A DNA stretch of 64,000 nt, taken from assembly GCA_963555705.1 (NCBI GenBank), contig OY743183.1, positions 45,063,466 to 45,127,465 on the forward strand, written 5' to 3'. The notes under the pieces are model-generated. The model worked only from the letters and a program-made list of their open reading frames with translations, was not told the DNA's origin and searched no databases. Below are positions 46,374-57,719 of this stretch, one piece after another. How positions within the stretch are numbered: the first letter of the stretch is position 1; the number at the start of each line of letters is the position of its first letter. Origin of the DNA: Ligustrum vulgare. Taxonomy: Eukaryota; Streptophyta; Magnoliopsida; Lamiales; Oleaceae. A program made the translations under genes and the position numbers.

Positions 46374-47336
46374 GGGGTCATGTTAAACAATACACATTTT
46401 TTCAAAGAAATAACATTTTAATTGAATATTTTATTATTGTGTATATCTTCATAATAATTATATATAATAGAAATGAAAGAGATTGTATATCGGGAAATGG
46501 AAAAAAAAAAGATATAGAAAACAAAAATGAATAAACAGATTTTGAAAAACGGGGAAAAAATGAAACAAATTATGAAAAAGCGAAAAAGGAAAAAAATATT
46601 AATAACTGGCTTTCCAGTGTAATTAGGCGGCGGGAAATAGAAGCCATATAAACACAATAAATATTGAAGAATGTAAGTAGACGTCAGCGATTTTGAAAAT
46701 AATAAATAAAGATTGAAGGTCCAACTATTTTTGAAGTGAGTTTTGAAGTTGATTATTAGATGAGAGATATGAGTAGTGTGAACATGATAAATATTGAAGT
46801 CCCCAAAAATTGAAAAAATAAATAAATAAAATATGCACATAGCACAAGAGTTTTGAAGGGGTCATGTTAAACAATACACATTTTTTCAAAGAAATAACCT
46901 TTTAATTGAATATTTTATTATTGTGTATATCTTCATAATAATTATATATAATAGAAATGAAAGAGGTTGTATATCGGGAAATGGAAAAAAAAGGAATATA
47001 GAAAACAAAAATGAATAAACAGATTTTGAAAAACGGGGAAAAAATGAAACAAATTCTGAAAAAGCGAAAAAAATAATAATAACTGGCTTTCCAGTGTAAT
47101 TAGACGGCGGGAAATAGAAGCCATATAAACACAATAAATATTGAAGAATGTAAGTAGACGTCAACGATTTTGAAAATAATAAATAAAGATTGAAGGCCCA
47201 ACTATTTTTGAAGTGTGTTTTGAAGTTGATTATTAGATGAGAGATATGAGTAGTGTGAACATGATAAATATTGAAGTCCCCAAAATTGGAAAAATAAATA
47301 AATAAAATCTGCACATAACATAAGAGTTTTGGAGGG
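46374..47336. repeat. 484-bp direct tandem duplication inside Helitron 3
   Basis: Copy 1 (46374-46857) and copy 2 (46858-47336) are near-identical, both starting GGGGTCATGTTAAACAATAC. Antisense ORFs of about 140 codons over each copy are similar only because the DNA is duplicated. Confidence 0.9.
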
Positions 47337-47388
47337 AAACAGTGAAGTTGACTGATGTTGACTCAACTACTTTTATATATTATATAGA

Positions 47389-47928
47389 TTTGTCAGTACA
47401 TAGTTTTCAAAATCGGAAAAGAAGAAGAATGAAGTTTCCCGAGAGAATATATAATAGGCCGGTTTCCTACGTCAAACTAAATAATGAATAATAATTAACA
47501 TTCATTAAAAAAATATTAAATTTTCATATATGATTATCTAATTTAAATTTCTTATTCAAAGATAAAGTTATTAATCAAGGAAGGAGAAAAACAAATTTGT
47601 ATACACTTATTAGGTATTACAATTGAAGTCAAAACCTAAACTTTAGCTTTATCGATGTAGTTAGTTCTTAGTTTATGTTCATCCAATTCTTGTTTGTATT
47701 GAAACTTCAAATTCTACCTTAAGATATCAACTTTACTAAATCACGTCAGATTTATCCATTTAAATTAATCACATTTCATTTATATTTTTGATATACGATT
47801 TTTAAAATAGATAACACTACTAGTTTTCTGAAAGATATTTACTAGTATTTAAGCAATATTTATTTGCTGCTTGGCACCATTTTTTTTTTTAAAAAAAATA
47901 CATTTTCAACTAAACATTATATGAGATC
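47389..47928. other. Intergenic, no recognisable feature
   Basis: AT-rich stretch between Helitron 3 and a MITE. Nothing recognised. Confidence 0.4.
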
Positions 47929-47931
47929 TAA

Positions 47932-48422
47932 GGCTGCGTTTGATTCGTCATATTTTCTACGTCATTTTTCAACTTTAGGTTGTTTAGTTGCCTAAGTTTT
48001 TCATGGAGTTCATTTTTCCACTTGCCTCGAAATTCGATATTTTCCTTGTTTTGGATGAATTCGTTTTCTAAAGGGGGAGGAAGTTTTATTTTCCATGGAA
48101 AATCTTATATCATTTTTGTTACGTTTGATCCTTTTTGTTGTTGTTAATTAATTTATTTTTTCCTAAAAATTAACATTATTATCATCAAGTACAAATGTAT
48201 GAAAAAATAATTTTTTTTTATAATTAAAATAGATAAACTTTACTTTATTTTTCATGAAAAATAATGTCAATCAAACAACAAAAATTGGAAAATTCCCTTA
48301 TTTTTCACCTAGAAAATTAAATCAATCAAACACATTAAACTTCTAATTCCCAGGAATTCAATTTCCTAGAATTCAATTCCTTGAAATTCATTTTTTTTCC
48401 ACTCTCGCTATCAAACGCAGCC
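47932..48422. mobile_element. PIF/Harbinger (Tourist-like) MITE, 491 bp
   Basis: The terminal repeats GGCTGCGTTTGAT and ATCAAACGCAGCC are perfect, with a TAA TSD (47929-47931 and 48423-48425). The interior is shared with the element at 15913-16436. Confidence 0.85.
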
Positions 48423-48589
48423 TAACTGTTATCAATTTATACAAAATCTACAAGAATTTTGATTTTTAGCAAAATCAAATATGGACTTTTTTTTTTTAAT
48501 GTTACAAAAAAAGGAACTTTTTTCAAATCAATTTTACTAGTTCAATTTTAGAAACATTAAAAATGTACTTTAAGATATTAATATTTAAA

Positions 48590-49046
48590 TGTAAGGATTT
48601 TAATCAATCTTGTGGGCTTATATGTGAATTATTTTGTATTGAATAAAAGACTATCAAATTTGGTTAAGCCCATTTAAAGTGATCTAATAAGGATTTGGTA
48701 AATTGGGCTTTAATGCATCTAATTAAATGTATGGGCTTTTATGTTTAGATACCAGGCCATTACCTAATTCATGATGGGCCAGATTAGGTTAATTGGCAAT
48801 TCAGTATATAAAGTCGGTTATGGTCCCTGAATCCTACGTACTGTTCATCTTGTCTGGCATCCCATCATCAGAGAGATAATAAGGACTACGTATTGATTTA
48901 GAAGATCAAAACACCGTAATCCTTCATCGGTAATCACGTTTGATTAAGGTAGGCTTCCGCTTCAGTTATTTAATTCTTGATAATTCCAACATGATGATTT
49001 TGGATCCTGGATAAATAATTTATCTGTGAAATAAATTTTTTTAACA
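48590..49046 (+). repeat. 5' LTR of Copia 2
   Basis: 457 bp starting TGTAAGGATTTT and ending TTTTTTTAACA. It contains CAGTATATAAAGTCGG, a likely TATA box for the element's promoter. Confidence 0.93.
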
Positions 49047-49048
49047 AG

Positions 49049-49062
49049 TGGTATCAGAGCCA
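49049..49062 (+). other. Primer-binding site of Copia 2
   Basis: TGGTATCAGAGCCA, initiator tRNA-Met type, two bases after the LTR. Confidence 0.9.
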
Positions 49063-49587
49063 ATCATCACGTTGGATTGTCAGATCTATTTTTTAATCGT
49101 ATGGTTTAGATTAAAAATTCAAGTTTTAATCAATTCTGAAAATTATATCATGCGTGTATATGAATTTGGTTCCTAGAATTGATGAAATTTATTTAACGAA
49201 AATTTTGGGTATGAAATTTGAATCAGCCGAATTGATAATCTTAAACTCTAACTGCCAAATTCATATATTTTCGATTAAGGTCTTGAATCTGTGGAATTGG
49301 GTGTTGTTGCTGTGAATCATGGATTCAACCATGGACCTTGATTTTCATACATATATATATGAACCTGAAAATTGATTTTGTTGATTTTGTGTATGTATAT
49401 AATTTTCGAAGTCAAGGTATGGCTTTCGAAATCTGTTGGGGTCGAATTTTTGGATGGTGTATGGATTCAGAAATATTTTCTAACTTCCTTACTGCATCGA
49501 GTGTTTCTGTTGAACTAAATATGAGTTTGTTTTTTGAAATATTGAATCTGGTTATGGGTTATGGAATTTGGTTTTGGATTAAGTGTG

Positions 49588-49800
49588 GCCGGCGATTAAG
49601 TCGTCGCCGGCATTGGCGACGGGTGCCGCGCAGGTTGGAGGACAGTGCATTGCAGGAGCACAGCACCAGGGATGGCGCTGCGTCGCAATGGACATCGCCG
49701 GGAACGGTGCTGCACAGCACGCGGCGCTGCTTCGCGAAGGTAAGCAGCGCCGTTAGGTGCGGAGGAGGCGGTGGGCTAGGGTTGAAAACCCTAGTTGTTG
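49588..49800 (+). other. GC-rich island in the Copia 2 leader
   Basis: About 200 bp of clearly GC-rich DNA (GCCGGCG, CGTCGCCGGC, GCACGCGGCGCTGC) in an otherwise AT-rich leader. It ends at a small palindrome, CTAGGGTT-GA-AAACCCTAG. The plus-strand ORF across it is Arg-rich with no domain. It could be captured host DNA or a structured leader element. Confidence 0.55.
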
Positions 49801-49889
49801 CGAAATCATATTGAAGGCAGGGACCTACGCTGAAAATTTGATGATTTTGAGGACTCTTTGTGCAGTTTTGGATAATTGAATAATTTGCA

Positions 49890-50690
49890 CATCTGGTCCT
49901 CCCTAATTGTTTTGAATTAAAGTTTAAATTCTCAAGTTCTGGAATTTATAATTCAGTCTCTAAAGATTGAAATTTTTCTAAAACAGCCCTTAAAGTCTGA
50001 AAATTTTCAAAATTGGTCCTTTTGAAGTTTCTAATTTTATATTTCAGCCCCTGAAGTTTGAAAATTTTCTAGTTCAGCCCCTAAGGTTTGAGAATTTTCC
50101 AAATTAATCCCTAAAGCCTGAAAATTCTCTAATTTGGTCCATTAAAGTTTGAAAATTTTCATTTTCAGTCAATAAAATTTGAAAATTTTCTAATTTGGTC
50201 CTTAAAGCTTGAAAATTTTCATTTTCAATCCCCTAAAGTTTGAAAAATTTCTAATACAACATCTAAAGTTCTGAAATTCTTTAATTTGGTCCCTAAAGTT
50301 TGAAAATTTTCTAATTCGGTCACTAAAGTTTGGAAATTTTCAAAATTGGTCCTTAAAGTTTGAATTTTTTTTTTTAAATTAAGTCCCTAAAGTTTGGGAA
50401 TTTTCTAAATTGGCTCCTAAAGTTTGAAAATTTTCAAAATCAACCTTTAATGATTGAAAATTTCCTATTTTGGCCCTCTAAAGTTTGTTTTTCTTTCAAA
50501 TTGGGACCTAAAGTTTAGAATTTCTCTAAATTGGCCAATAAAGTTTTGGAGAAATTGTAATTTAAGCCCTTCAAGTTTAAAATTTTACATAATTGGCCAC
50601 CTAATGTTTAAGAATATTGCAATTAGACTCTCGTAACTTAAGGATTGCTTTATTCTAAAGTTTTGAATTCTATAATTCAAATCCTAAAGT
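49890..50690 (+). repeat. Degenerate roughly 31-bp tandem array in the Copia 2 leader
   Basis: About twenty imperfect units of the form TTTGGTCCCTAAAGTTTGAA followed by AATTTTCTAA. Unit length varies between about 28 and 36. The units have diverged strongly, so the array is older than the LTR divergence suggests or was captured in diverged form. Confidence 0.85.
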
Positions 50691-50844
50691 CAAATATAGA
50701 TGCAAATCAATGAATTTCAGTTTCAAATCTTGGTACATCGGAATCTTTTGAGAGATATAATATTCGAAAGTAAGTTAGTTGAAGCAACATGTTGCCAAAA
50801 CAACCTCTCTTGTGGATATTAATTAACTTTGAATATTAGAAGGT

Positions 50845-51240
50845 ATTTGTGTGTGTTATTCATTGCGGATTTTGATCGGCCCAAAGGAAGGTCAATATTT
50901 GGCTCGAATCTCACATGCACCTGTGGTGATAAACACGTGGCAATTATTTAGTTTAACGTGTGACCAATAAATCGATCCAAAGAAAGGTTTATTGGTTAAC
51001 ATGTCTTATTGCCAGTGTTTGATCACTGCACTAAGGGAAAATTAGGTGTTTGTGTGTTATATCATGCGGATATTGATCGGCCCAAAGGAATGTCAATATT
51101 TGGCCCGAATTTCACATGAACTTGTGGTGATAAATACGTGACGGTTATTTGGTTTTACGTGTGATCAATAAATCGGTCCAAAGAAAGGTTTGTTGGTTGA
51201 CATGTCTTACTGTCAGTGTTTGATTACTACGCCAAGAGTA
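50845..51240 (+). repeat. Two direct copies of about 200 bp in the Copia 2 leader
   Basis: Both copies contain GATCGGCCCAAAGGAA, TGTGGTGATAAA, a CCAAAGAAAGGTT segment and CAGTGTTTGAT. They start near 50848 and 51052 and are roughly 85-90% alike. Confidence 0.85.
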
Positions 51241-51519
51241 CCACTTACAAGTCAATATTTCTGTCCAAAGATTAAATATTGATGTTGTGCTAGGTATCTT
51301 GTGATGGGCCCTACCATTATTTGAAAATATGATTTGCATAATAAGGTATTTATGTGAGCTATTTTGTTTAAGTGTTCTCTATTCGGTTTCAAATTCTGCT
51401 AGTAGTATATCTACAAGCTCAAATTTAATCCCTGTATTTATGGAATAAACTTCAAGGATCAAAACAAGAACATTAACTTTTCGTTGGCTGCATCGATCTA
51501 GACCGTGTACTAAGGATTG

Positions 51520-52145
51520 AGCAACCTGCTCCTCTTACGGATGAAAGTTCATCTAATCAAATGAGGAACTTTGAGAAGTGGGATTGCTTAAATTACGTGA
51601 GTCTCACGATCATTAAGTGCGGCATTCTGGAAGCCTTTAGTGGCATAGTATCTAAGGAGGTAAATGATGCCAATGAATTCCTTGTCGAAATTAAGAAATG
51701 TTTTGTGAAAAACGATAAGGCTGAAACAAGCACGCTTATGCAAAGCTTGATTTCAATAAAGTATAAAGACAATGGGAAAATAAGGGAGTACATCGTGTAG
51801 ATGTCTCACAGTGCTTCAAAACTTAAGGAACTAAAACTCGACTCGTCTAATGACTTGCTCGTGCATTTGGTATTGATATCGCTTCCTGCACAATATAGTT
51901 AATTTAAGGTTAGTTATAACTGTCAAAGTAGAAATAGACTCTCAATGAGATCATTTCATAGTGTGCAAGCTTCTTGCACAATTCAGTCAATTTAAGGTCA
52001 GTTGTAACTATCAAATGGAGAAATGAATTCTAAATGAGCTCATTCTATTTTGTGTACAAGATGAAGAAAAGTTGAAGCATGACAGAACTGAAAGTGTTCA
52101 CTTGGCAAACACCTCTAAAGATAAGGGCAAGAAAAAGAAATAAAG
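51520..52145 (+). pseudogene. Copia 2 gag remnant
   Basis: The open part at 51561-51800 has Copia gag (UBN2-like) sequence: KKCFVKNDKAETSTLMQSLI and IREYIV, followed by a stop and then SKLKELKLDSS and LVLISLPAQY in frame. An 88-bp tandem duplication (about 51885-52050) disrupts the next part, and only the Lys-rich segment before the expected zinc knuckle follows. The ATG at 51561 lies inside the domain; the true start is lost. Confidence 0.8.
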
Positions 52146-52289
52146 AATATAAAGTTGTTAAGGGTCCAAAATAAAAGAAACCGCATAAAGAAATTGGACT
52201 AAAAAACAGTAAGCAGCTACTTTATTAATTGTTTTAAGCGATTTAGGGGCTATAACTTTTATGATCCCATACTTAAGTAAATTTTTGAA

Positions 52290-54210
52290 ACGGGAACTGC
52301 AACATTTTTGAGGAAGTTGAGTTTGGGGGAGAAATAAGGTTAGAGTTATTGTCTTTAAGGAAGAAGTTGAGGAAGGACCGGTTTTGATTCCTACTATTGC
52401 TTTTGATAATGTGCAAGTTTCTATACATGTCATTGATCAAGAAGCATATTCGGAACCTCAATTAGACAATGTTGAAGAACCTCCCATCCAAAATAAGGTA
52501 AATTTCAGAAGTACAAACTCAACAACCTCAATAACTAAAGCCATTAAGGAGATCCACGAGAGAAAGGGAAAAATGCTATTCCGGATAATTAAATAGCATT
52601 TCTCCAAGACATAAGGAAAATAATGGAATGGTGGAAGATGGTCCAATCAATTCCATCAGGCCATGCAGGGTTCTAACTCTCAAAAGTGGATTGATGCCAT
52701 AAATAAGGAGTATAAGCATATGCAAGACAATAAAGTTTGAGATCTTGTCCCATTACCATAAGGTACGAAGCCCATTGGTTTTAAATGGATTTTTAAACCA
52801 AGAAGGATTCGAAAGGTAATGTGGAAAGATATAAGGTTCGTCTTGTATCTAAGGGCTTTACACAGAATAATGGCATTGATTATAAAGAGATTTTCTCTTT
52901 GGTTTCTACAAAAGACTCTTTCAGGAAAGTTAGGTTGTTGCACATTTTGACCTCGAGTTACATCAAATAGATACTAAGGTGGCGTTTCTCAATGACGACA
53001 TTGATGGGACGATCTATTTGGTGCAATCAGAAAACTTTGTGTCAGTAGACCCAAAGCAAATGATTTGCAAATTAAAGAAATCCATTTACGTGCTCAAGCC
53101 AGCTTCTCGTTAAGGGTAATACAAATTTCATCAAGTAATTATCTCATTTGGTCTTGAGATTAATGTTGTTGATGGTTGTGTGTATTACAAGTTCAGTGGG
53201 AGTAAGTATATTGTCCTGGTTTTATATGTTGATTATTGCTTGCCACTAATGATATAAGTATGTCACATAAACTTATGAGATTTTTTGTCAAGGAATTTTG
53301 AGATTAAAAATCTTGGTGACGTCTCTTTTGTATTAGGAATTCAGATACACCGGGATTGTTCTCGGGGTATTCTTGAATTGTCACAAAAGGGCTATATCGA
53401 TAAAATACTTAAGAGGTTTGACATGCAAGACAGTAAATCAGGGGACAGCCATATCGCTAAGGGAGACAATTTAGTCTCAACTGATGCCCGAAAAGTTATC
53501 TTGAAGTTAAAGAAATGCAGAGGCTCCCATATAGTTAAGCTATAGGGAATATGATATATACTCAAATTTGTATGCGTCCGGATATTGCGTACATTATTGG
53601 GATACTTAAGTAATCCTGGGATGGATCATTTGGAAAGCAGCCAAACATGGGTTATAAGGTATTTAAAGAGAACAAAAGACTACATGCTCACATACAGAAA
53701 ATCGGATCAATTGGAGATCATATGGTATTATGATTCCGATTTTTACTAGATGCCAAGAAAGTAAAAGATCCACATAAGGCTACATTTATCTGCTGGTTGG
53801 AGGAGCTATTTCCGGATGGAGTGCTTAACAGACACTTTAGCTTCTTTCACTTGGCAGCACAGTTGTAGCAATTTTGGGGGCATCTAATTATGGAATATAG
53901 CTGCGAAATTTTGTCACAAGGCTGCGTATTCTGTATGGTATAGAAAGACCACTAAAGTTATATTGTGACAAATAACTCAACAGATTTATATTCCAGTAAC
54001 AACAGGAGCTCAACTAAGTCAAAATACATTAACATAAGTTCCTGGTTGTGAAGGATACAGTTCAGAGTGGACACGTGTCAATAAGAGCACATTGGGACAA
54101 ACTCCATAATTTCGGATCCGCTTACTAAAGTATTACAACCCAAGGTCTTTCATGAGCACAATACTCATATGGGTGTTGTATTTCTTAAGAATATTTGGTT
54201 TCAGTGGGAG
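52290..54210 (+). pseudogene. Copia 2 reverse transcriptase and RNase H remnant
   Basis: It begins in the integrase-RT linker (RRSTRERK-like sequence readable near 52545). Reverse transcriptase pieces are PIGFKWIF (about 52770), GFTQNNGIDYKEIFS (about 52855), a damaged YVDD-equivalent near 53227, and an open segment 53285-53545 with LGDVSFVLGIQIHRD. RNase H pieces include YLKRTKDYMLTYRKSD (about 53660). Many stops and frameshifts are present. Confidence 0.85.
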
Positions 54211-54619
54211 TTTGTATTTTGGGTGCATTAGACACATTTATTGTCCTTTTGGATACAGTTTAAAGTTAAAGTTATTTACAGGTGTAAGGTTTCAGGTTTA
54301 TTATTTCTAAACTTGTTTAAGGATGATCTCACTTAAGTCGGACCAGTTGGAAATAGGCATGTTGAAGATCACATTACATGTAATTTCCATGCTACACATC
54401 CATACTTGATCCATGTCATTCAGTTATGTCGATATACGTGACCATTGATAGGTTTAGTTACGATTAATGTAGCGAAAGCCGCTTTGATCCTATGTTGATA
54501 TAATTGATGGACCGGATTGTTTGGGGATGCATTCAGTAATGATAGCAAAATTCTGAGTACTCATAAGGTTATGATTGATACACAATTGTAAGGTTACACA
54601 TATAGCCAAAGTGGGAGAT

Positions 54620-55076
54620 TGTAAGGATTTTAATCAATCGTGTGGGCTTATATGTGAATTATTGTGTATTGAATAAAAGGCTATCAAATTTAGTTAAGCC
54701 AGTTTAAAGTGATCTAATAAGAATTTGGTAAATTGGGCTTTAATACATCTAATTAAATGTATGGACTTTTATGTGTAGATACCAGACCATTATCTAATTC
54801 ATGATGGGCCGGATTAAGTTAATTGACAATTCAGTATATAAAGTCGGTTATGGTCCCTGAATCCTACGTACTGTTCATCTTGTCTGACATCCCATCATCA
54901 GAGAGATAATAAGGACTACGTATTGATTTAGAAGATCAAAACACTGTAATCCTTCATCGGGAATCACGTTTGATTAAGGTACGCTTCCGCTTCAGTTATT
55001 TAATTCTTGATAATTCCAACATGATGATTTTGGATCCTGGATAAATAATTTATCTGTGAAATAAATTTTTTTAACA
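54620..55076 (+). repeat. 3' LTR of Copia 2
   Basis: 457 bp, preceded by the purine tract AAAGTGGGAGA and followed by the TTAAA TSD. Confidence 0.93.
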
Positions 55077-55081
55077 TTAAA

Positions 55082-56411
55082 AACTTAAAAAAAAATGATT
55101 TAAAAAGTAAAAAGGCATGAATGAAAGTAGAGGGGGAAGGCCAAGAGCTAATCGTGAAAATCCAAGCAGCTTACTGAAATATTTCCTACTATTTTTTTTT
55201 TGAAAGTGATATACTATTTTGTTATTTTACTAAGTTGTTTTGAAATTATTTAGAATTACGATTTTTACATTAAAAAGTAAATTTATAATTTTGGTTATTG
55301 AGTATTGACGATGAGAAAAATAATATATTAAAAAATTACATGAACTCCCTTTTTTAAAGATCAGTTTGTAATAATAAGATGATAATTTTATATTTGTAAA
55401 ATCTCATTTCAACACATTCGACCTTAATTTAAACCCTAAATAATTTCTAACACCTCCATCTCTCGCCCTCCCTCTTTAACTTGATTCCCTACGAGCAACT
55501 TACTGCTCTCATCCTTCTTCCTTTTTAATTTGACGAAAATCATCTAAAAGATTGGCACTACATAATGCAATGTTTAGGGATTTAAGCACAAAATTGAAAT
55601 TAATGAGCAAAATTGTCAAAGTTTAGGGACTAATTGCATCAATTGTGTATAAGGGCTTTTTAGTCTTTTTATTTTTAATTTTTTTAAAAAAACAACTTTG
55701 TTATGAATGAAAATCATCCAAAAGGACTTGCTGTGCCAAAGAATGTTACATTTGAGGACTTTGACACAAAAAATAAAAGGTCACGATTGCAAACGTATAG
55801 TGATTAAATGCGCCAATTTCCTCTTTAAATTTGAATTGTTTATTGTGTTAGTTGGTATTTTAAAGGCATGAAAAAATTGTATTGGAGAGAGAGGTAAGTT
55901 AAAGTCCCCTCTTTTTTGTAATTTTTTATTTGTAATAAAATCATATCCTATGTTTGGATTTTCAAACTAGGGTATATTAAAAAGAAAAAGAAAAAGAAAT
56001 AACAATGGAATCTAAAATTATTTGGTTTGAGAGGATTTCAATTTACTAAATGTGGCTGTGTTTGGTTACTTTGCTGGTTGGAAAGTTGCTAGAGTGTAAA
56101 TCAGAGGGTCTGGGTCACTATTTTTAAATTTCTCGATGTTTTTCGTTTGAATAGTAGTGAGATAATTTAGGGACCGTTATCCTAAGGAGGGATTCCCTGA
56201 ATTTGGTTACAATTCATGTATATTTTTTATTTAGTTTGTATCTGTCAAAATTTGTTAATTTAAAAGTGTAAAAATCAATGTATCACGTTCAGGTATATTT
56301 CAAAATTATTGATATTGGGTGGAAATGGAACTAATTATCACAAAAATAATTGCCAAAATCCAAATATTTTTTTATAAAATATCAACCCCCTAAGTAATAG
56401 TCAATTGTGTA
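55082..56411. other. Intergenic, no recognisable gene
   Basis: AT-rich DNA with a C/T-rich patch near 55450-55510. No conserved ORF or terminal repeat was seen. Confidence 0.4.
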
Positions 56412-56492
56412 AGAGGTTGTAGCTCAGAGCCTCAGATGGTGAAGTCTTTCCTTAGCATGAAAGAGGTATATAGATCGAGAGCCTTCACCATC
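56412..56492 (+). repeat. Possible tRNA-derived SINE head
   Basis: GGTTGTAGCTCAGAGCCTCAG resembles a box A region, and AGATCGAGAGCC about 40 bp later resembles a degenerate box B. The stretch between (CCTTAGCATGAAAGAGG) has the layout of a tRNA anticodon arm. CTCAGA occurs twice near box A, a short internal duplication. It is followed by a pyrimidine-rich stretch. It cannot fold into a canonical tRNA, so a SINE or pseudo-tRNA is the better reading. Confidence 0.4.
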
Positions 56493-57356
56493 ACTTTTTG
56501 ATGGCCCTTTTACCCTTTTTCTTTCTTCCTTTAGAGTTGAGTGAAGGGGGGTATAAAATCAAATTTTGGGGAGAATAATGTAAAATTGACGCCAAATTTT
56601 ATACATTTTGTTTTTTGTTTTTATTTTTTAATTGCTTTCGCTATACTTTTTATCTCTCCCTCTTTTTTTTTTTTTATTTAAATAATCTATAAACCTAATT
56701 CCCTCAAACTTTTTCTCCTTAAACATTATTTCACATTGAGTTCCCCTATAAATATTTCCCTTTGAGTATTTCCCCCAACGTTAATATTGTTCTAATGGAC
56801 TAGAAAGACACGCCTCTTTCATTTAAAATCGCCATTTGTGGATATTGAATTTTTATTTTTCTTGTTAAGCATAAGATCAAAAATTTTGAGCGATTAACTA
56901 ATATTTGTACAAAATCTTTTATATTTATTTGGAGATATTTATCTTTTAACCAAAAGCTTATTCTATATGGACAGTAAATTAATTAATCCCGTCTTTATGG
57001 TCAAATTAAAAATATCATAAACACAAACTATTAATCACTACAAACAACTAATCAGTAACCATTGGAGATCATTCAATTTGAAAAACTTAATACTAACCTC
57101 AAAAATTATCATCGAATGTATTGTGTTATAAAGTATGGGTATTAAACTTCTCATTTTGCTTCCAATGAAGTTAATTTAGTGGGGACCTTTGGCTTCAATG
57201 ATGTTTGGACAAAATAATTTTTCGGGGCAGAAAGATTCCAAACCCTTCCCATCTATAAAATCTTCATCCCTCTAGATAAAAAAACTTATAGTTTCGTCCC
57301 TATGCACATATGACATTAAATCTTGTCCAATGTTCACACTACCAACACAAAAGGCA
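56493..57356. other. Intergenic, no recognisable gene
   Basis: AT-rich sequence with poly-T runs (about 56663-56676). Nothing recognised. Confidence 0.35.
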
Positions 57357-57666
57357 TTGGCTCCGTTCGGTAATATTGTAGTAAATATAAATTAATTTAT
57401 TTACGTTTTTAATGTAAAACGTGTTGTTAAAAAGTGAAGAGAGAAAAAATGTGTAATTAAAATGTGATTTGAGAAATTGTGTTATCTATAAACATATTTT
57501 AGGTAATGCAATCATTACCAATTATAAACCAATTTATAATCCACAAAATTCTTTAAACCATTTTTTAATCACACAAATTTTCTTTTCACTTTTCAACCAC
57601 ACATTTTATCTAAAAAATATAAATAAACAAAATTTATAATTCATGAGAGTTGTCTAACAGAGGCTA
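57357..57666. mobile_element. Foldback MITE of the dispersed ACCACACATTTT family
   Basis: The left arm (about 57361-57500) and right arm (about 57525-57660) are inverted copies. For example ATTTATTTACG..GTAAAACGTGTTGTTAAAAAG on the left corresponds to CTTTTCAACCACACATTTTA..ATAAATAAAC on the right. The ends GGCTCCGTT and AACAGAGGC are a short inverted repeat. No clean TSD. Confidence 0.55.
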
Positions 57667-57719
57667 AATTAAGCCCCTATTTAGTCTTGGAGTTTTTTGA
57701 AAACTTCCCTCCAAAACAG

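Larger units (their letters stand above)
45132..47388 (-). mobile_element. Helitron 3, minus strand
   Basis: Read on the minus strand, the 5' end TCTATATAATATATAAAAGT lies at 47388 after a host A. The 3' end carries the CGTGC-ATC-GCACG hairpin and CTAG (45132-45135), followed by host T. This is the same terminal type as Helitrons 1 and 2. It keeps a small helicase remnant and a 484-bp tandem duplication. Confidence 0.85.
48590..55076 (+). mobile_element. Copia LTR retrotransposon 2, internally deleted
   Basis: LTRs of 457 bp (48590-49046 and 54620-55076), TG..CA ends, TSD TTAAA (48585-48589 and 55077-55081). About 19 of 457 LTR positions differ, mostly transitions. The primer-binding site is TGGTATCAGAGCCA at 49049. 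The leader is unusually long (2.5 kb) and made of repeats. The coding part keeps gag and reverse transcriptase/RNase H but has lost the zinc knuckle, protease and most of integrase. Confidence 0.93.

Noticed and set aside
46418..47314. Two similar antisense ORFs of about 140 codons suggesting a gene pair
   Set aside because: They lie in the two copies of a DNA duplication inside a Helitron, are low-complexity and have no domain.
38779..55076. Copia 1 and Copia 2 as copies of the same family
   Set aside because: Their LTRs differ completely in length and sequence, and their leaders are unrelated.
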